Source: Rhodothermia bacterium (GTDB taxonomy: Bacteria; Bacteroidota; Rhodothermia; Rhodothermales; JAAAOL01). Taken from it: 64,000 bases of DNA. Shown piece by piece: positions 7,815 to 15,814 of the stretch (position 1 is its first letter; each line of letters opens with the position of its first letter). The notes under the pieces are model-generated. The model was not told the origin of the DNA and did no database searches. It saw only the letters and a program-made list of their open reading frames with translations. Position numbers and translations under genes: made by a program. The DNA lies in assembly GCA_030428385.1 (NCBI GenBank), contig JAUIDY010000007.1, positions 1 through 64,000 of the forward strand. Direction: 5' to 3'.

Positions 7815-8162
7815 ATGGAAACGATTGACTCCGTGGCCTCTTGTAGCAAGGAATGCCCGGTAAAAAAATTTTCGGACTTGGTCGAAGGCAAGTGGACCAC
7901 CCTCGTGATTCGAGAATTGTTGCCCGGAAAGAAGCGGTTTTCCGAGATTCAGCGGGCCTTGGTGGGGATCAGCCCCAAGGTGCTCACCGCCCGCCTTCGC
8001 CATTTGGAAAAGCAGCAGATCTTGACCAGAACCGTTTATCCCACGGTCCCTCCAACCACCGAGTATGCGTTAACGCCGTTAGGGAAAAAGCTGGAAGGGG
8101 TGCTCGCAGCCATGGCACAGTTTGGCCTGGAATTGCAAAAGCACGAAGCCACCCGCGTTTGA
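7815..8162 (+). CDS. HxlR (DUF24) family winged-helix regulator
   Basis: 115 residues from the ATG at 7815. A longer in-frame reading from 7749 would start inside the -35 box. The HxlR winged helix spans about 15-105 (GKWTTLVIRELLPGKKRFSEIQ, GISPKVLTARLRHLEKQQIL, YALTPLGKKL). The N-terminal C10 and C14 (CSKECPVKK) sit where YodB/HypR-type members sense electrophiles or oxidants by thiol chemistry. It is expected to repress itself and the divergent membrane protein gene. The inducer is unknown. Confidence 0.88.
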   Translation: METIDSVASCSKECPVKKFSDLVEGKWTTLVIRELLPGKKRFSEIQRALVGISPKVLTARLRHLEKQQILTRTVYPTVPPTTEYALTPLGKKLEGVLAAMAQFGLELQKHEATRV

Positions 8163-8240
8163 GGTGAACGTTGTTGAAAAGGATGTTTCCGGCTTATCCG
8201 TATTGATAGGTTTCTTTCAAGCGCTGCCGGTAGTCCTTGC

Positions 8241-8774
8241 TCAGGTGATAGGAAATACCGACACCGGATTCCAGAGCATATGGTTTTGGAGGTCGGTGTC
8301 GGCCATGAGTCCAAGGAGATCGTTGGCGGGGTTTCCACCAAGGACATTGGTGTAGCGGTACAGTCCTTTATCCGGGTCAAAGATGTAGGCCCTTGATTCC
8401 ACCGGTACCCATTTCAGCCCCATGATGTGCCACAGCATCCCACCGCCGAGGCTACAGACGATGACCCACACCTGATTCGCGGCATTGTTTGCCCAGGTAT
8501 GCTGGATGGCTTCGGTGAAAGCCTGTGCTCCATTTGCCGTGTGCGCAGCACCGACCTGAATGGGGAAATCAAACAGGTTTTGAATACCCTGGGTGAGGTT
8601 TGCAATTCCTCCACCGACGTTGGCTACGTTGGGGCCTTGATCGGCCGGAAGCCACGGCACCCGATGGGTGTTGCCATTTACGGCTTGATTCGCCCAAAAG
8701 ACCGTATGCGGCGCACAATACCCCGCCCCGTCTTGATAGAGGTTCGTCGCACCACGAAGTCGTACCAAAGGCAT
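8241..8774 (-). CDS. possible YopT-like (peptidase C58-type) cysteine protease
   Basis: 177 residues from the ATG at 8774, chosen because AGGA stands about 6 nt upstream and the frame beyond lacks family-like sequence. A candidate triad is spaced as in clan CA YopT proteases: C20 (GAGYCAPHTVFWANQ), H116 (GGGMLWHIMGLKW) and D133 (YIFDPDKGLYRY, compare the FDPNxG motif). No signal peptide is present. YopT-family enzymes are secreted effectors or toxins that cleave lipidated GTPases in host cells. The free-standing gene here has no secretion or toxin partner nearby. Assignment rests on motif order only. It is convergent with the HxlR gene. Confidence 0.55.
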   Translation of the reverse strand: MPLVRLRGATNLYQDGAGYCAPHTVFWANQAVNGNTHRVPWLPADQGPNVANVGGGIANLTQGIQNLFDFPIQVGAAHTANGAQAFTEAIQHTWANNAANQVWVIVCSLGGGMLWHIMGLKWVPVESRAYIFDPDKGLYRYTNVLGGNPANDLLGLMADTDLQNHMLWNPVSVFPIT

Positions 8775-9025
8775 CGCTGTTCCTGTTTCTGTGAGGGGGG
8801 ATAGGCTTGGAGCAAGCAAACGTAGCGTACGAATTTTGTTGCCTAAAGGAAAAGGCCTCTGGGAAGACAGAAAATCATGCCACGCACGCGCCGCCAGTGT
8901 GGGGGAATCCCCGGCAGGAATGCGGGATAACCACCTACACCCGGCGCAAGGCGAAACTGTCAGCGCGATGCGGAAGCACGGGGTTCCTTCCAGTGTGAGC
9001 ATGTATCGCTACACGGCAACAACAG

Positions 9026-9745
9026 ATGGCTGAACTTCTGGGCGTGTTCTTGGTGGGGCTTCTGGGCAGTGCGCACTGCGTAGGCATGTGTGGCGGCTTC
9101 GTAGTGGCCCTGGCCCAGATGAACGACGGGGCCCGCAGCCTGCAGGTGAACCACGGCTTGTACTTCCTCGGAAAGACGCTTACGTATGCGTTTCTGGGAG
9201 CGCTTGCAGGTGGTTTTGGTGCTGCGTTGGGCGGCTTGTTTGCCACGATGCAGCAGGGCCTCAGCATCGCGCTCGGCGTGTTCCTCATCGTCATCGGGCT
9301 TGGGCTCATCGGGGTGTTGCGGCGCTTCGAAGGCAATGCGTTTCTGGCCCGCTTCACCGGCCTCAGTCGCCTGATGGGCACCCTCTTGCAGCAGCGCGGA
9401 CCGCACGCCGTGCTGGGCCTGGGTATGCTAAACGGCCTGCTCCCGTGTGGGCTGGTCTACGGCATGCTGGCGGTGGCGGCGGCTTCGGGATCGGCTACGC
9501 ACGGGGCCCTCGTGATGGGCACATTTGGTCTCTCGACGTTGCCGGCGCTGTACCTGACGGGCGTGGCCAGCTTCCTCATGCGGCCCGTGTGGCGGTCGCG
9601 GCTCACATTGGTTAGCGGCGTTTTGGTGATCGGGCTCGGATTGATGACCATCGTCCGGGGCACCCCGTCCCTCAACGCTATGTTGCATTCGGCTCATGCC
9701 GAACCGGCGCACCACCAACCTATGATGGAGCACCACGCGCATTGA
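9026..9745 (+). CDS. UreH/DsbD-like sulfite exporter TauE/SafE superfamily membrane protein
   Basis: 239 residues with six predicted membrane helices. The family's cysteine motifs are present in the membrane: C18 and C22 in GSAHCVGMCGG, and C141 in GLLPCGLVYG. The C-terminus is histidine-rich (HAEPAHHQPMMEHHAH), suggesting metal binding. Relatives (PF13386) occur with cytochrome c oxidase maturation and copper genes and probably move metal or reducing equivalents across the inner membrane. No such genes flank it here. A tandem Usp gene starts 20 bp downstream. Confidence 0.82.
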   Translation: MAELLGVFLVGLLGSAHCVGMCGGFVVALAQMNDGARSLQVNHGLYFLGKTLTYAFLGALAGGFGAALGGLFATMQQGLSIALGVFLIVIGLGLIGVLRRFEGNAFLARFTGLSRLMGTLLQQRGPHAVLGLGMLNGLLPCGLVYGMLAVAAASGSATHGALVMGTFGLSTLPALYLTGVASFLMRPVWRSRLTLVSGVLVIGLGLMTIVRGTPSLNAMLHSAHAEPAHHQPMMEHHAH

Positions 9746-9765
9746 GCCATAAACCTCCTACGGCC

Positions 9766-10728
9766 ATGCTCCATATCAATAAAATTCTCGTCCCCCGCGA
9801 CTTCTCTGCGGGATCTGACGACGCGCTGCGGTATGCCCTTGACCTTGCCGTGCGCACGTCTGCCGAAGTCCATCTGCTGTACGCCGAGGTGCTGTTTGAA
9901 CCGTTTGCCGACGTGTCCGACTCGGTGTCGCCTGTGGAAAAGATCCGCGAGCGCCTGAAACAGTCAACCGAGCCGTATGAAGGCGTGATGTATGACCCCG
10001 GCAGCCTCCGCATCGAGCATGTGGTGGTGCGGGGTATTGCCGCGGCCCCGGCCATCCTCACCTATGCCTCGGATCACGATGTTGACCTGATTGTGATGGG
10101 CACCCACGGACGCCGGGGTATCCGGCGGATGGCGATGGGCAGTGTCGCTGAAGAGGTGGTACGTATGGCGCCATGCCCTGTGCTTACGGTACATCTGCCC
10201 CAGCACCACGAGGAGGAAGCGACGAAATCGAACGTTGTGCCTCAGGTCCAGTCGCTGCTGGTCCCGATTGACTTCTCGTCCCATGCGCGGTTGGCGCTGC
10301 GCTATGCCAAAGAGTTGGCGGCCCTGTTCAACGCCCGACTCGAACTGTTGCATGTCATCGAAGAAGTGCTGCATCCGGTGGTCTATGGCCCCGCCGTACA
10401 GTCGATCTACGAGGTGCACCCCGACATCGAAAAACACACCTTGCAACACCTCTCGGATCTGTATGACGAGGTAGAAGGGCCGCAGGTCCCGTACCGACTC
10501 AAGGTGATGCCGGGCCATGCCTCGTATGATATCGCTGCGTATGCCGACGAGCGCAACATTGATCTGGTGGTGATGCCCACGCACGGCCGCACGGGGCTGG
10601 AGCATTTCTTCCTCGGCAGTGTCGCCGAGAAAGTGGTCCGGCGGGCCCACCGCCCCGTCTTCACGGTGAAGGGTTTTGGTAAAAACCTAATCCGCGAGGC
10701 GGTGGAGGCCGAAGAAGCCGTGACGTGA
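9766..10728 (+). CDS. tandem universal stress protein (UspA x2)
   Basis: 320 residues from the ATG at 9766 (MLHINKILVPRDFSAGSDDA). A TTG at 9742 overlapping the previous stop is a less likely start. Two Usp domains (about 1-150 and 165-310) each end in the ATP-binding pattern G-x2-G-x9-G-S/T: MGTHGRRGIRRMAMGSVAE and MPTHGRTGLEHFFLGSVAEK. Double-domain Usps are cytoplasmic nucleotide-binding stress proteins. The close spacing after the membrane protein gene suggests co-transcription. Confidence 0.9.
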   Translation: MLHINKILVPRDFSAGSDDALRYALDLAVRTSAEVHLLYAEVLFEPFADVSDSVSPVEKIRERLKQSTEPYEGVMYDPGSLRIEHVVVRGIAAAPAILTYASDHDVDLIVMGTHGRRGIRRMAMGSVAEEVVRMAPCPVLTVHLPQHHEEEATKSNVVPQVQSLLVPIDFSSHARLALRYAKELAALFNARLELLHVIEEVLHPVVYGPAVQSIYEVHPDIEKHTLQHLSDLYDEVEGPQVPYRLKVMPGHASYDIAAYADERNIDLVVMPTHGRTGLEHFFLGSVAEKVVRRAHRPVFTVKGFGKNLIREAVEAEEAVT

Positions 10729-10882
10729 GTACGAATGCCTGTACCGCTATCCCACCCAAACCATGCCGCGTGATGCGTGACACGAAGCGACGCCGGTACC
10801 CGCGATTCACGTGAGGAAGCCAAGCGGAATCGTCTGGAAAAGAACGCCCGTGTCGTGCATCACGTCCCAATCACCCAGTGTC

Positions 10883-12445
10883 ATGCCGCCACTTCCCACC
10901 CTTCTTGCTGCGCCGTTGCCCGTTACCGAAACCCCGCTCGATCTGTTTGATGCCGATGCCCAGGCCCGGTTCGAGGTGTTGCAGCAGCGCTTGGCGGGAC
11001 AGTTCTCCCGTATCTTTCCGAACCCCAACAAGCCGCGCACGGTGGTGGTGGTGCCCAGCCTCAGCCTCGACACCGAGGAGCTGACCAAGATCGACGGCGT
11101 GCACCACTACGAGGAGCGGATGTTGTGCCTGCTGATGCTGCTGCGGCTGCCGCGCACGCGGGTGATCTACGTCACCAGCCAGCCGGTGCATCCCACCATC
11201 ATCGACTATTACCTGAACCTGCTGCCGGGCATCCCTGGTAATCATGCACGGCGGCGGCTCACGCTGCTCAGTTGCCACGATGCCTCGCCGCTCCCGCTGA
11301 CGCAGAAAATCCTCAACCGCCCGCGCCTCCTGGCCCGTATCCGCAAGGCCATCACCCGGAGCGAGTATGCCCACCTGACGTGTTTTAACACCACGCTGCT
11401 GGAAAAACAACTGGCGCTGGCACTCAACATCCCGCTGTATGCCACCGATCCGGCGCTGGCGTACTTGGGCACCAAAAGCGGAAGCCGTGCTGTGTTTAAA
11501 GAAGCCGGCATCTTGGTGCCCGACGGCTTTGAAGAACTGCGCGATGCCACCGATGTGGTGGACGCCTTGGTGGCCCTCAAGCGGAGAAACACGGCGCTGC
11601 GGCGGGCGGTGGTGAAGCTCAACGACGGCTTCTCGGGCGAGGGCAATGCCGTCTTTCCGTACGACGGCTGTCCCGAGGGGGCCGCGCTCGAAGGGTGGGT
11701 GCGGGAGGCACTGACGCACCAACTGCGGTTTGAAGCCAAAGGCGAGACATGGGCACATTTCCAGACCCAGTTTAAGGAGATGGGTGGGATTGTGGAAGCC
11801 TTCATCGACGGCGCAGTGAAGCGGTCGCCGTCGGCCCAATTCCGCGTCAACCCACTGGGCGAAGTGATTCCGATCTCCACACATGATCAGATGCTCGGCG
11901 GGCCGTCCGGGCAAATCTTCCTCGGCTGCACGTTTCCAGCGCCTTCGGCCTATCGTCTCGAAATCCAGCGTGCGGGACATCGCGTGGCCGAGGTGCTACG
12001 CGACCAAGGGGTGCTGGGGCGCTTCGGCATCGACTTTATCTCGGTGAAGGAGGGCGATACGTGGAAGCATTACGCCATCGAGATCAACCTGCGCAAGGGC
12101 GGCACCACGCATCCGTTCCTCATGCTCAAGTTCCTCATCGATGGCACGTACGACGCCACGACGGGCAACTACTACACGCCCGCTGGGCAGCCACGTTACT
12201 ACTTCGCCTCGGACAACCTCAAAGACCCGGCCTACCGCGGCCTCACGCCCGATGACCTGATCGACATTGCGGTATACCACGGCCTGCACTTCCACGGGAC
12301 GACGCTGGAGGGTGTGGCTTTCCACCTCATCGGGGCGCTCTCCGAGTTTGGGAAACTGGGTGTAATGTGTATTGGCCGCACGCCGGAACGGGCGCAGTTT
12401 TTCTACGACGAGACGGTGGAGGTGCTGAACCGGGAAACGCGGTGA
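10883..12445 (+). CDS. peptide ligase Pgm1-related ATP-grasp protein
   Basis: 520 residues from the ATG at 10883. An in-frame GTG at 10811 is the alternative. The N-terminal preATP-grasp part (about 1-190: RTVVVVPSLSLD, VIYVTSQPVHPTIIDYY) precedes an ATP-grasp domain with KLNDGFSGEGNA and the metal-binding FGIDFISV and IEINLRKGGTTHPF segments. Pgm1 joins peptides in pheganomycin biosynthesis by activating a carboxylate with ATP. Relatives are common in bacteria without natural-product clusters, and none is visible here. Substrate is unknown; the protein is cytoplasmic. Confidence 0.78.
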   Translation: MPPLPTLLAAPLPVTETPLDLFDADAQARFEVLQQRLAGQFSRIFPNPNKPRTVVVVPSLSLDTEELTKIDGVHHYEERMLCLLMLLRLPRTRVIYVTSQPVHPTIIDYYLNLLPGIPGNHARRRLTLLSCHDASPLPLTQKILNRPRLLARIRKAITRSEYAHLTCFNTTLLEKQLALALNIPLYATDPALAYLGTKSGSRAVFKEAGILVPDGFEELRDATDVVDALVALKRRNTALRRAVVKLNDGFSGEGNAVFPYDGCPEGAALEGWVREALTHQLRFEAKGETWAHFQTQFKEMGGIVEAFIDGAVKRSPSAQFRVNPLGEVIPISTHDQMLGGPSGQIFLGCTFPAPSAYRLEIQRAGHRVAEVLRDQGVLGRFGIDFISVKEGDTWKHYAIEINLRKGGTTHPFLMLKFLIDGTYDATTGNYYTPAGQPRYYFASDNLKDPAYRGLTPDDLIDIAVYHGLHFHGTTLEGVAFHLIGALSEFGKLGVMCIGRTPERAQFFYDETVEVLNRETR

Positions 12446-12463
12446 GGGTGAGGGAAGGGGGGA

Positions 12464-13267
12464 TTAGTTCGCCAGCATCAGCGTGGTCCAGAGCTTGAGG
12501 GGTTCGGGGCGTCCGCGCTGACCGGGGCCGCGTTGGCCGCCGGGCTGTGTGGGACCGATGGCGGGGCCGTCTAGCCCATTCGGATTGCGGCTTTGTCCGC
12601 GCATGCGGTCGCCGGGCGGACGGCGGTCCATTTCTGGCGTTTCAATGCCGAGGCTGATGGCGGTGCCGGGGGCCGCACCGACGGCAAACCCGTAGGTGTC
12701 GGTTTGCTGAAGCGGGATTTTGAGTTCGTAGGTCAGCGTGCCATATTCCAGTGTGGCCTTGGCTTCGATGCCGGGGATGGTGGCGACGGCTTGCCGCACG
12801 CCGCTGCGGGCTCCGGCGTTGAGGAATTCCACATCAGCCGGGGCGTTGTTGAACAGTTCGGCGACGACATCGGGATCGCGGCGAGGCGCACCTTGCGTGC
12901 CGGGACGCGGGCCTTCGCCTCCCCGGCGGGCAGCGGAGATACCCAGCGGAAAGCGAAGCCCAAACGCCTGCTCGTTGTCGCCGGTGGGATCGAACCAGAC
13001 GACGAGGCCCTGAAAGGCGATCTGCTGCACCACGCCGGGGTCGTTGGAGAGTAGCGCGAGGTACAGGAAGTCGCCGTCGTTCTGCACGCCCAGCGAAAAC
13101 GGCTGCCCGTCCACCGGTTTTAGCACGCCCAGCCAGTCGTCGATGGCGGCGTCGATGGTGGGCACGGTGGCGGGCGACTGGCTCTGGAGCGACTGGGCGC
13201 TGCTGCATCCGCTGGTTAAGAGCAGGGCGGTGGCAAAACAACAGGCGCGGAACAACGAAAGGCGCAT
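12464..13267 (-). CDS. lipoprotein, DOMON/CBM9-like fold, function unknown
   Basis: 267 residues from the ATG at 13267, which gives a proper lipoprotein signal (MRLSLFRACCFATALLLTSGC). The mature part begins with a segment typical of CBM9/DOMON-like surface proteins (PTIDAAIDDWLGVLKPVDG, then SLGVQNDGDFLYLAL), followed by a TYELKIPLQ strand. The C-terminus is low-complexity, rich in Gly, Pro and Arg (about 215-255). It is probably an outer-membrane or periplasmic lipoprotein that binds a ligand. It is convergent with the Pgm1-like gene. Confidence 0.7.
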   Translation of the reverse strand: MRLSLFRACCFATALLLTSGCSSAQSLQSQSPATVPTIDAAIDDWLGVLKPVDGQPFSLGVQNDGDFLYLALLSNDPGVVQQIAFQGLVVWFDPTGDNEQAFGLRFPLGISAARRGGEGPRPGTQGAPRRDPDVVAELFNNAPADVEFLNAGARSGVRQAVATIPGIEAKATLEYGTLTYELKIPLQQTDTYGFAVGAAPGTAISLGIETPEMDRRPPGDRMRGQSRNPNGLDGPAIGPTQPGGQRGPGQRGRPEPLKLWTTLMLAN

Positions 13268-13801
13268 GGCAAGGCGAGATGGATTGGTTGCGTGTGGTTG
13301 ATGGGCCTTAGACGAACGGTGGGTGCAAACATTCCCGCGTGCGGAGCAAATGTTATGCGGCGGCAGTCCCTTCAGACGTGGCCTGCCCCATATCATTCAC
13401 CCGGGTTTATCAGACAATGTTGTTGAGCATGGCAAAATCATTCGCTCGTGTCATCCCAATTCGACCAGAGGGGGATTATTTCATCAGTCGCCTTCGGCTC
13501 GTGTCACGGAACGAAGCGGGCTAAACGTAGGTGAGGGATCTCCCACTTATGCGTTTTGCTAAATGTCAGTGTGGGAGATCCCTCCTCACTCCGTTCGTCG
13601 AGATGACACGATAGGCAGGGTGTGCTAGAAGATAAGAAACTTACCAATCATTTGGGTTTGTAGTGGTCGGGTTCCGCCATTGCTTTTCTAGTTGCAAGGA
13701 CGGCCGCAATATTCCAAAATCGTTCAAAACGGAACAATTTCGCTGCTAGCGCTTTTTATTCGTTCATATCTGACCTACAAAGAAGAAGGGGAGGCCGACT
13801 G
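13268..13801. other. 534-bp intergenic region with repeats, no gene
   Basis: The gap between the divergent lipoprotein and CsbD-like genes holds a palindromic element at 13533-13609, plus fragments of the same family around 13450 (TGTCATCCCAATTCGACC) and 13493-13510. The 150 bp before the CsbD-like gene are AT-richer and may hold its promoter; no clear -35/-10 was found. Open frames here are short and repeat-derived. Confidence 0.5.
13533..13609. repeat. dispersed palindromic element with GATCTCCCAC core
   Basis: The element contains GAGGGATCTCCCAC, then a loop, then GTGGGAGATCCCTC, and ends CGTCGAGATGACAC. The core inverted repeat is 14 bp. It belongs with the copies at 25205 and 26824 by the shared GATCTCCCAC core and the GAGATGACA end. 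Confidence 0.6.
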
Positions 13802-13999
13802 ATGGCAACGAAGCAAATGAACGAAAGCTGGCGTCGCGTGCGCGACCGCATCCGCAAAATCTGGAGCGATACCGACCTGGGCACGGACAAAGACCTCAAA
13901 AAGACGCGGGGCAGCATGAAGAAGATGGTGAACCTCGTCCACGAACGCACGGGCGAACCCCGCGCCGAAATCTTCCGCAAAATCGGCGCGATTGTTTAG
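13802..13999 (+). CDS. CsbD-like small stress protein
   Basis: 65 residues, rich in Lys and Arg. The order of motifs fits the CsbD/YjbJ family: NESWRRVRDRIRKIW, then TDLGTDKDLKKTRGSMKKMV, then NLVHERTGEPRAEI, against the family's W-x-K-V-K-x-x-W and Q-x-x-G-K-I-x-E-R-Y-G pattern. Similarity is partial, so the call is moderate. CsbD-like proteins are abundant in general stress, with unknown biochemistry. A strong hairpin terminator follows. The last codons and the terminator are duplicated 1.7 kb downstream, beyond the LRR gene. Confidence 0.65.
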   Translation: MATKQMNESWRRVRDRIRKIWSDTDLGTDKDLKKTRGSMKKMVNLVHERTGEPRAEIFRKIGAIV

Positions 14000-14020
14000 C
14001 CGCGCCTTGCACCATAAACA

Positions 14021-14052
14021 AACAGCCCCGGCGCTTGTGCGTCGGGGCTGTT
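14021..14052. terminator. bidirectional intrinsic terminator, copy A
   Basis: The 10-bp stem AACAGCCCCG / CGGGGCTGTT surrounds a 12-nt loop. TTTTGCGTTT follows on the plus strand, and an A-rich tract precedes it, giving T-rich sequence on the minus strand. It lies between the convergent csbD-like and LRR genes and can stop both transcripts. An identical stem-loop is present at 15759-15790. Confidence 0.85.
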
Positions 14053-14097
14053 TTGCGTTTGCACCTGACAGGACCGCTGAGTTTGCACGTAAACGCG

Positions 14098-15531
14098 CTA
14101 CTTTAAGAGGGTCAGCGTGCGGACTTCAACGGTTGCGCCCACCGTGAGCCGGTAGAGGTAGACGCCTGCGGGCAGATGACGCGCCTCGAAGGTCACCTCG
14201 TGCCAGCCAGCCGGTTGTGTGCCCTCGCGGAGCACGGCCCTCTCGCGCCCGGTCATATCATAGACGACGAGGCGGATGGTGGCGGTTTCGGGGAGGGCGT
14301 AGCGGATGGTGGTGGTGGGGTTGAACGGGTTGGGGTAGTTCTGCGCGAGGGTGTAGGTGGTCGGGAATTCGTTGGTGTCCTCAACAGCCGTGGGCGTGCA
14401 GGTCGGCACCGGATCAGGCTGAACCGTTTGGATGCTTTGCAGCCATGTCTGAAACCCCGCATCGCCGGAGGCGCAGAGTTGGGTATTCGCGATACTGAAG
14501 AAGGTGATATTACTCAGGCTGGTCAGGCTGGTAGGCAGGGTGCCTTCCAAGGGGTTACCGGCTACATCGAACTGGGTCAACGAGATCAGGTTGCCCAGTT
14601 CGTCGGGGACCGTGCCGGTCAGTTGGTTGTTGTCGAGGAACAGAATTTCCAAGATATTCAGGTCGCCCAACGCCGCTGGGATCTCTCCGGATAGTTGATT
14701 GCCACGGAGTCGCAGAAAGCGAAGATCCGAGAGAGTGCCTACCTCCGAGGGAATGGATCCGCTCAACTGATTACCATCAAGCTGAAGAACCTCCAACCCG
14801 GCGAGTTGTCCGATCTCCGCCGGAAGGGGGCCGGTGAATGAATTAAAGGACAGGTTGAGAACGATGATGGGCAGGCCGAGGATTACCTCGGGAAAAGGAC
14901 CAGCGAACTGATTATCAAAAAGCGACAGTATGGACAGCCGCGTAAGCTGGTTGAAGCCTGCCGGAATGGTGCCCGAGAGCTGATTGCTGGCCAGGTCGAG
15001 TCGTTCCAGGTTGGTCAGGTTGCCGAGTTCAGGCGGGATCTCTCCGGTGAGTTGATTTGTCTGGAGCTCAAGTCGTCCCAGATTGGTCAGGTTGCCGAGT
15101 TCAGGCGGGATCTCCCCAGTAAGTTGATTACGGAACAGCGAAAGCTGGACCAGGCTGGTCAGGTTGCCCAGCTCGGGGGGAATCTCCCCGGTGAGTTGAT
15201 TCGTGAATAACCAGAGCACCCGTAGCGCCGAGAGGTTGCCGAACTCGGGTGGAATCGTGCCAGTCAGGTTATTGTTGGAAATTATGACCTGCGTTATATG
15301 ACCGCCGCTTACGGTGATGCCGTGCCATGTGCTGATGGCACCCGTGATCCAGTTGGTGGTATTGGTCCAGCTATCGCCGCCGGTGGTATTATAGAGGGCG
15401 ACGAGGGCTTCGCACTCAATCTGTGGCACCTCGCCCTGGGCCGCGCAGTCGTAGGGCTGGGCGTAGAGGGGTATCTCCGTGCATAAGACGGCGACCAGGA
15501 TACACAGGGTACAACGGAGGCTTGATTTCAT
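14098..15531 (-). CDS. secreted plant-type leucine-rich repeat protein with T9SS sorting domain
   Basis: 477 residues from the ATG at 15531, which begins a signal peptide (MKSSLRCTLCILVAVL...YAQ). About twelve LRRs of the plant-specific 24-residue type (LxxLxLxxNxLxGxIPxxLG) fill residues 60-365, after an N-cap resembling plant receptor kinases (ECEALVALYNTTGGDSW). A type A T9SS C-terminal domain follows ([19 protein letters not shown] to LTLLK). It should be exported by T9SS and anchored or released at the surface, where LRRs mediate protein or glycan binding. Adjacent LRR units are very alike at DNA level, so repeat number may vary. The gene is bracketed by a duplicated csbD-like tail. Confidence 0.9.
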   Translation of the reverse strand: MKSSLRCTLCILVAVLCTEIPLYAQPYDCAAQGEVPQIECEALVALYNTTGGDSWTNTTNWITGAISTWHGITVSGGHITQVIISNNNLTGTIPPEFGNLSALRVLWLFTNQLTGEIPPELGNLTSLVQLSLFRNQLTGEIPPELGNLTNLGRLELQTNQLTGEIPPELGNLTNLERLDLASNQLSGTIPAGFNQLTRLSILSLFDNQFAGPFPEVILGLPIIVLNLSFNSFTGPLPAEIGQLAGLEVLQLDGNQLSGSIPSEVGTLSDLRFLRLRGNQLSGEIPAALGDLNILEILFLDNNQLTGTVPDELGNLISLTQFDVAGNPLEGTLPTSLTSLSNITFFSIANTQLCASGDAGFQTWLQSIQTVQPDPVPTCTPTAVEDTNEFPTTYTLAQNYPNPFNPTTTIRYALPETATIRLVVYDMTGRERAVLREGTQPAGWHEVTFEARHLPAGVYLYRLTVGATVEVRTLTLLK

Positions 15532-15672
15532 GACCGGGTACCGGGTTGGTTCGACAAGGACACTTTTCTTCCCCCTACTCACGCAGGACACCCGGAAAAC
15601 CGGAAATAGCAAGTCGAAAAAACATCTTGCCGGACATCGGACGCTGTCGGCACGTCGTTTGAAAAGCGCTGC

Positions 15673-15737
15673 ACGTACCGCACCAGCGGGTCTTTCATCC
15701 GCCGAAACGCTTCTGCAAAATCGGTGCGATTGTCTAG
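15673..15737 (+). pseudogene. decayed duplicate of the csbD-like gene 3' end
   Basis: From 15715 on, the sequence is nearly identical to 13977 onward, the last codons and stop of the csbD-like gene. Weaker similarity extends back to about 15673 (CACG...ACCGCACC...GGG against CACGAACGCACGGG). An extra base in GCCGAAACGCTTCTG, compared with GCCGAAATCTTCC, breaks the frame. No start or 5' part remains. It marks the right boundary of the LRR insertion or duplication. Confidence 0.65.
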
Positions 15738-15758
15738 CCGCACCTTGCACCATAAACA

Positions 15759-15790
15759 AACAGCCCCGGCGCTTGTGCGTCGGGGCTGTT
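15759..15790. terminator. bidirectional intrinsic terminator, copy B
   Basis: The stem-loop is identical to copy A at 14021-14052 (AACAGCCCCG / CGGGGCTGTT). On the minus strand it stands 25 bp after the stop of the PLP decarboxylase and is followed by TTTGTTTATGG, so it probably terminates that gene. It is part of an 84-bp duplication (13977-14060 and 15715-15798) with only three mismatches. Confidence 0.85.
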
Positions 15791-15814
15791 TTGCGTTTCG
15801 TCGTTGGAGTTGGA

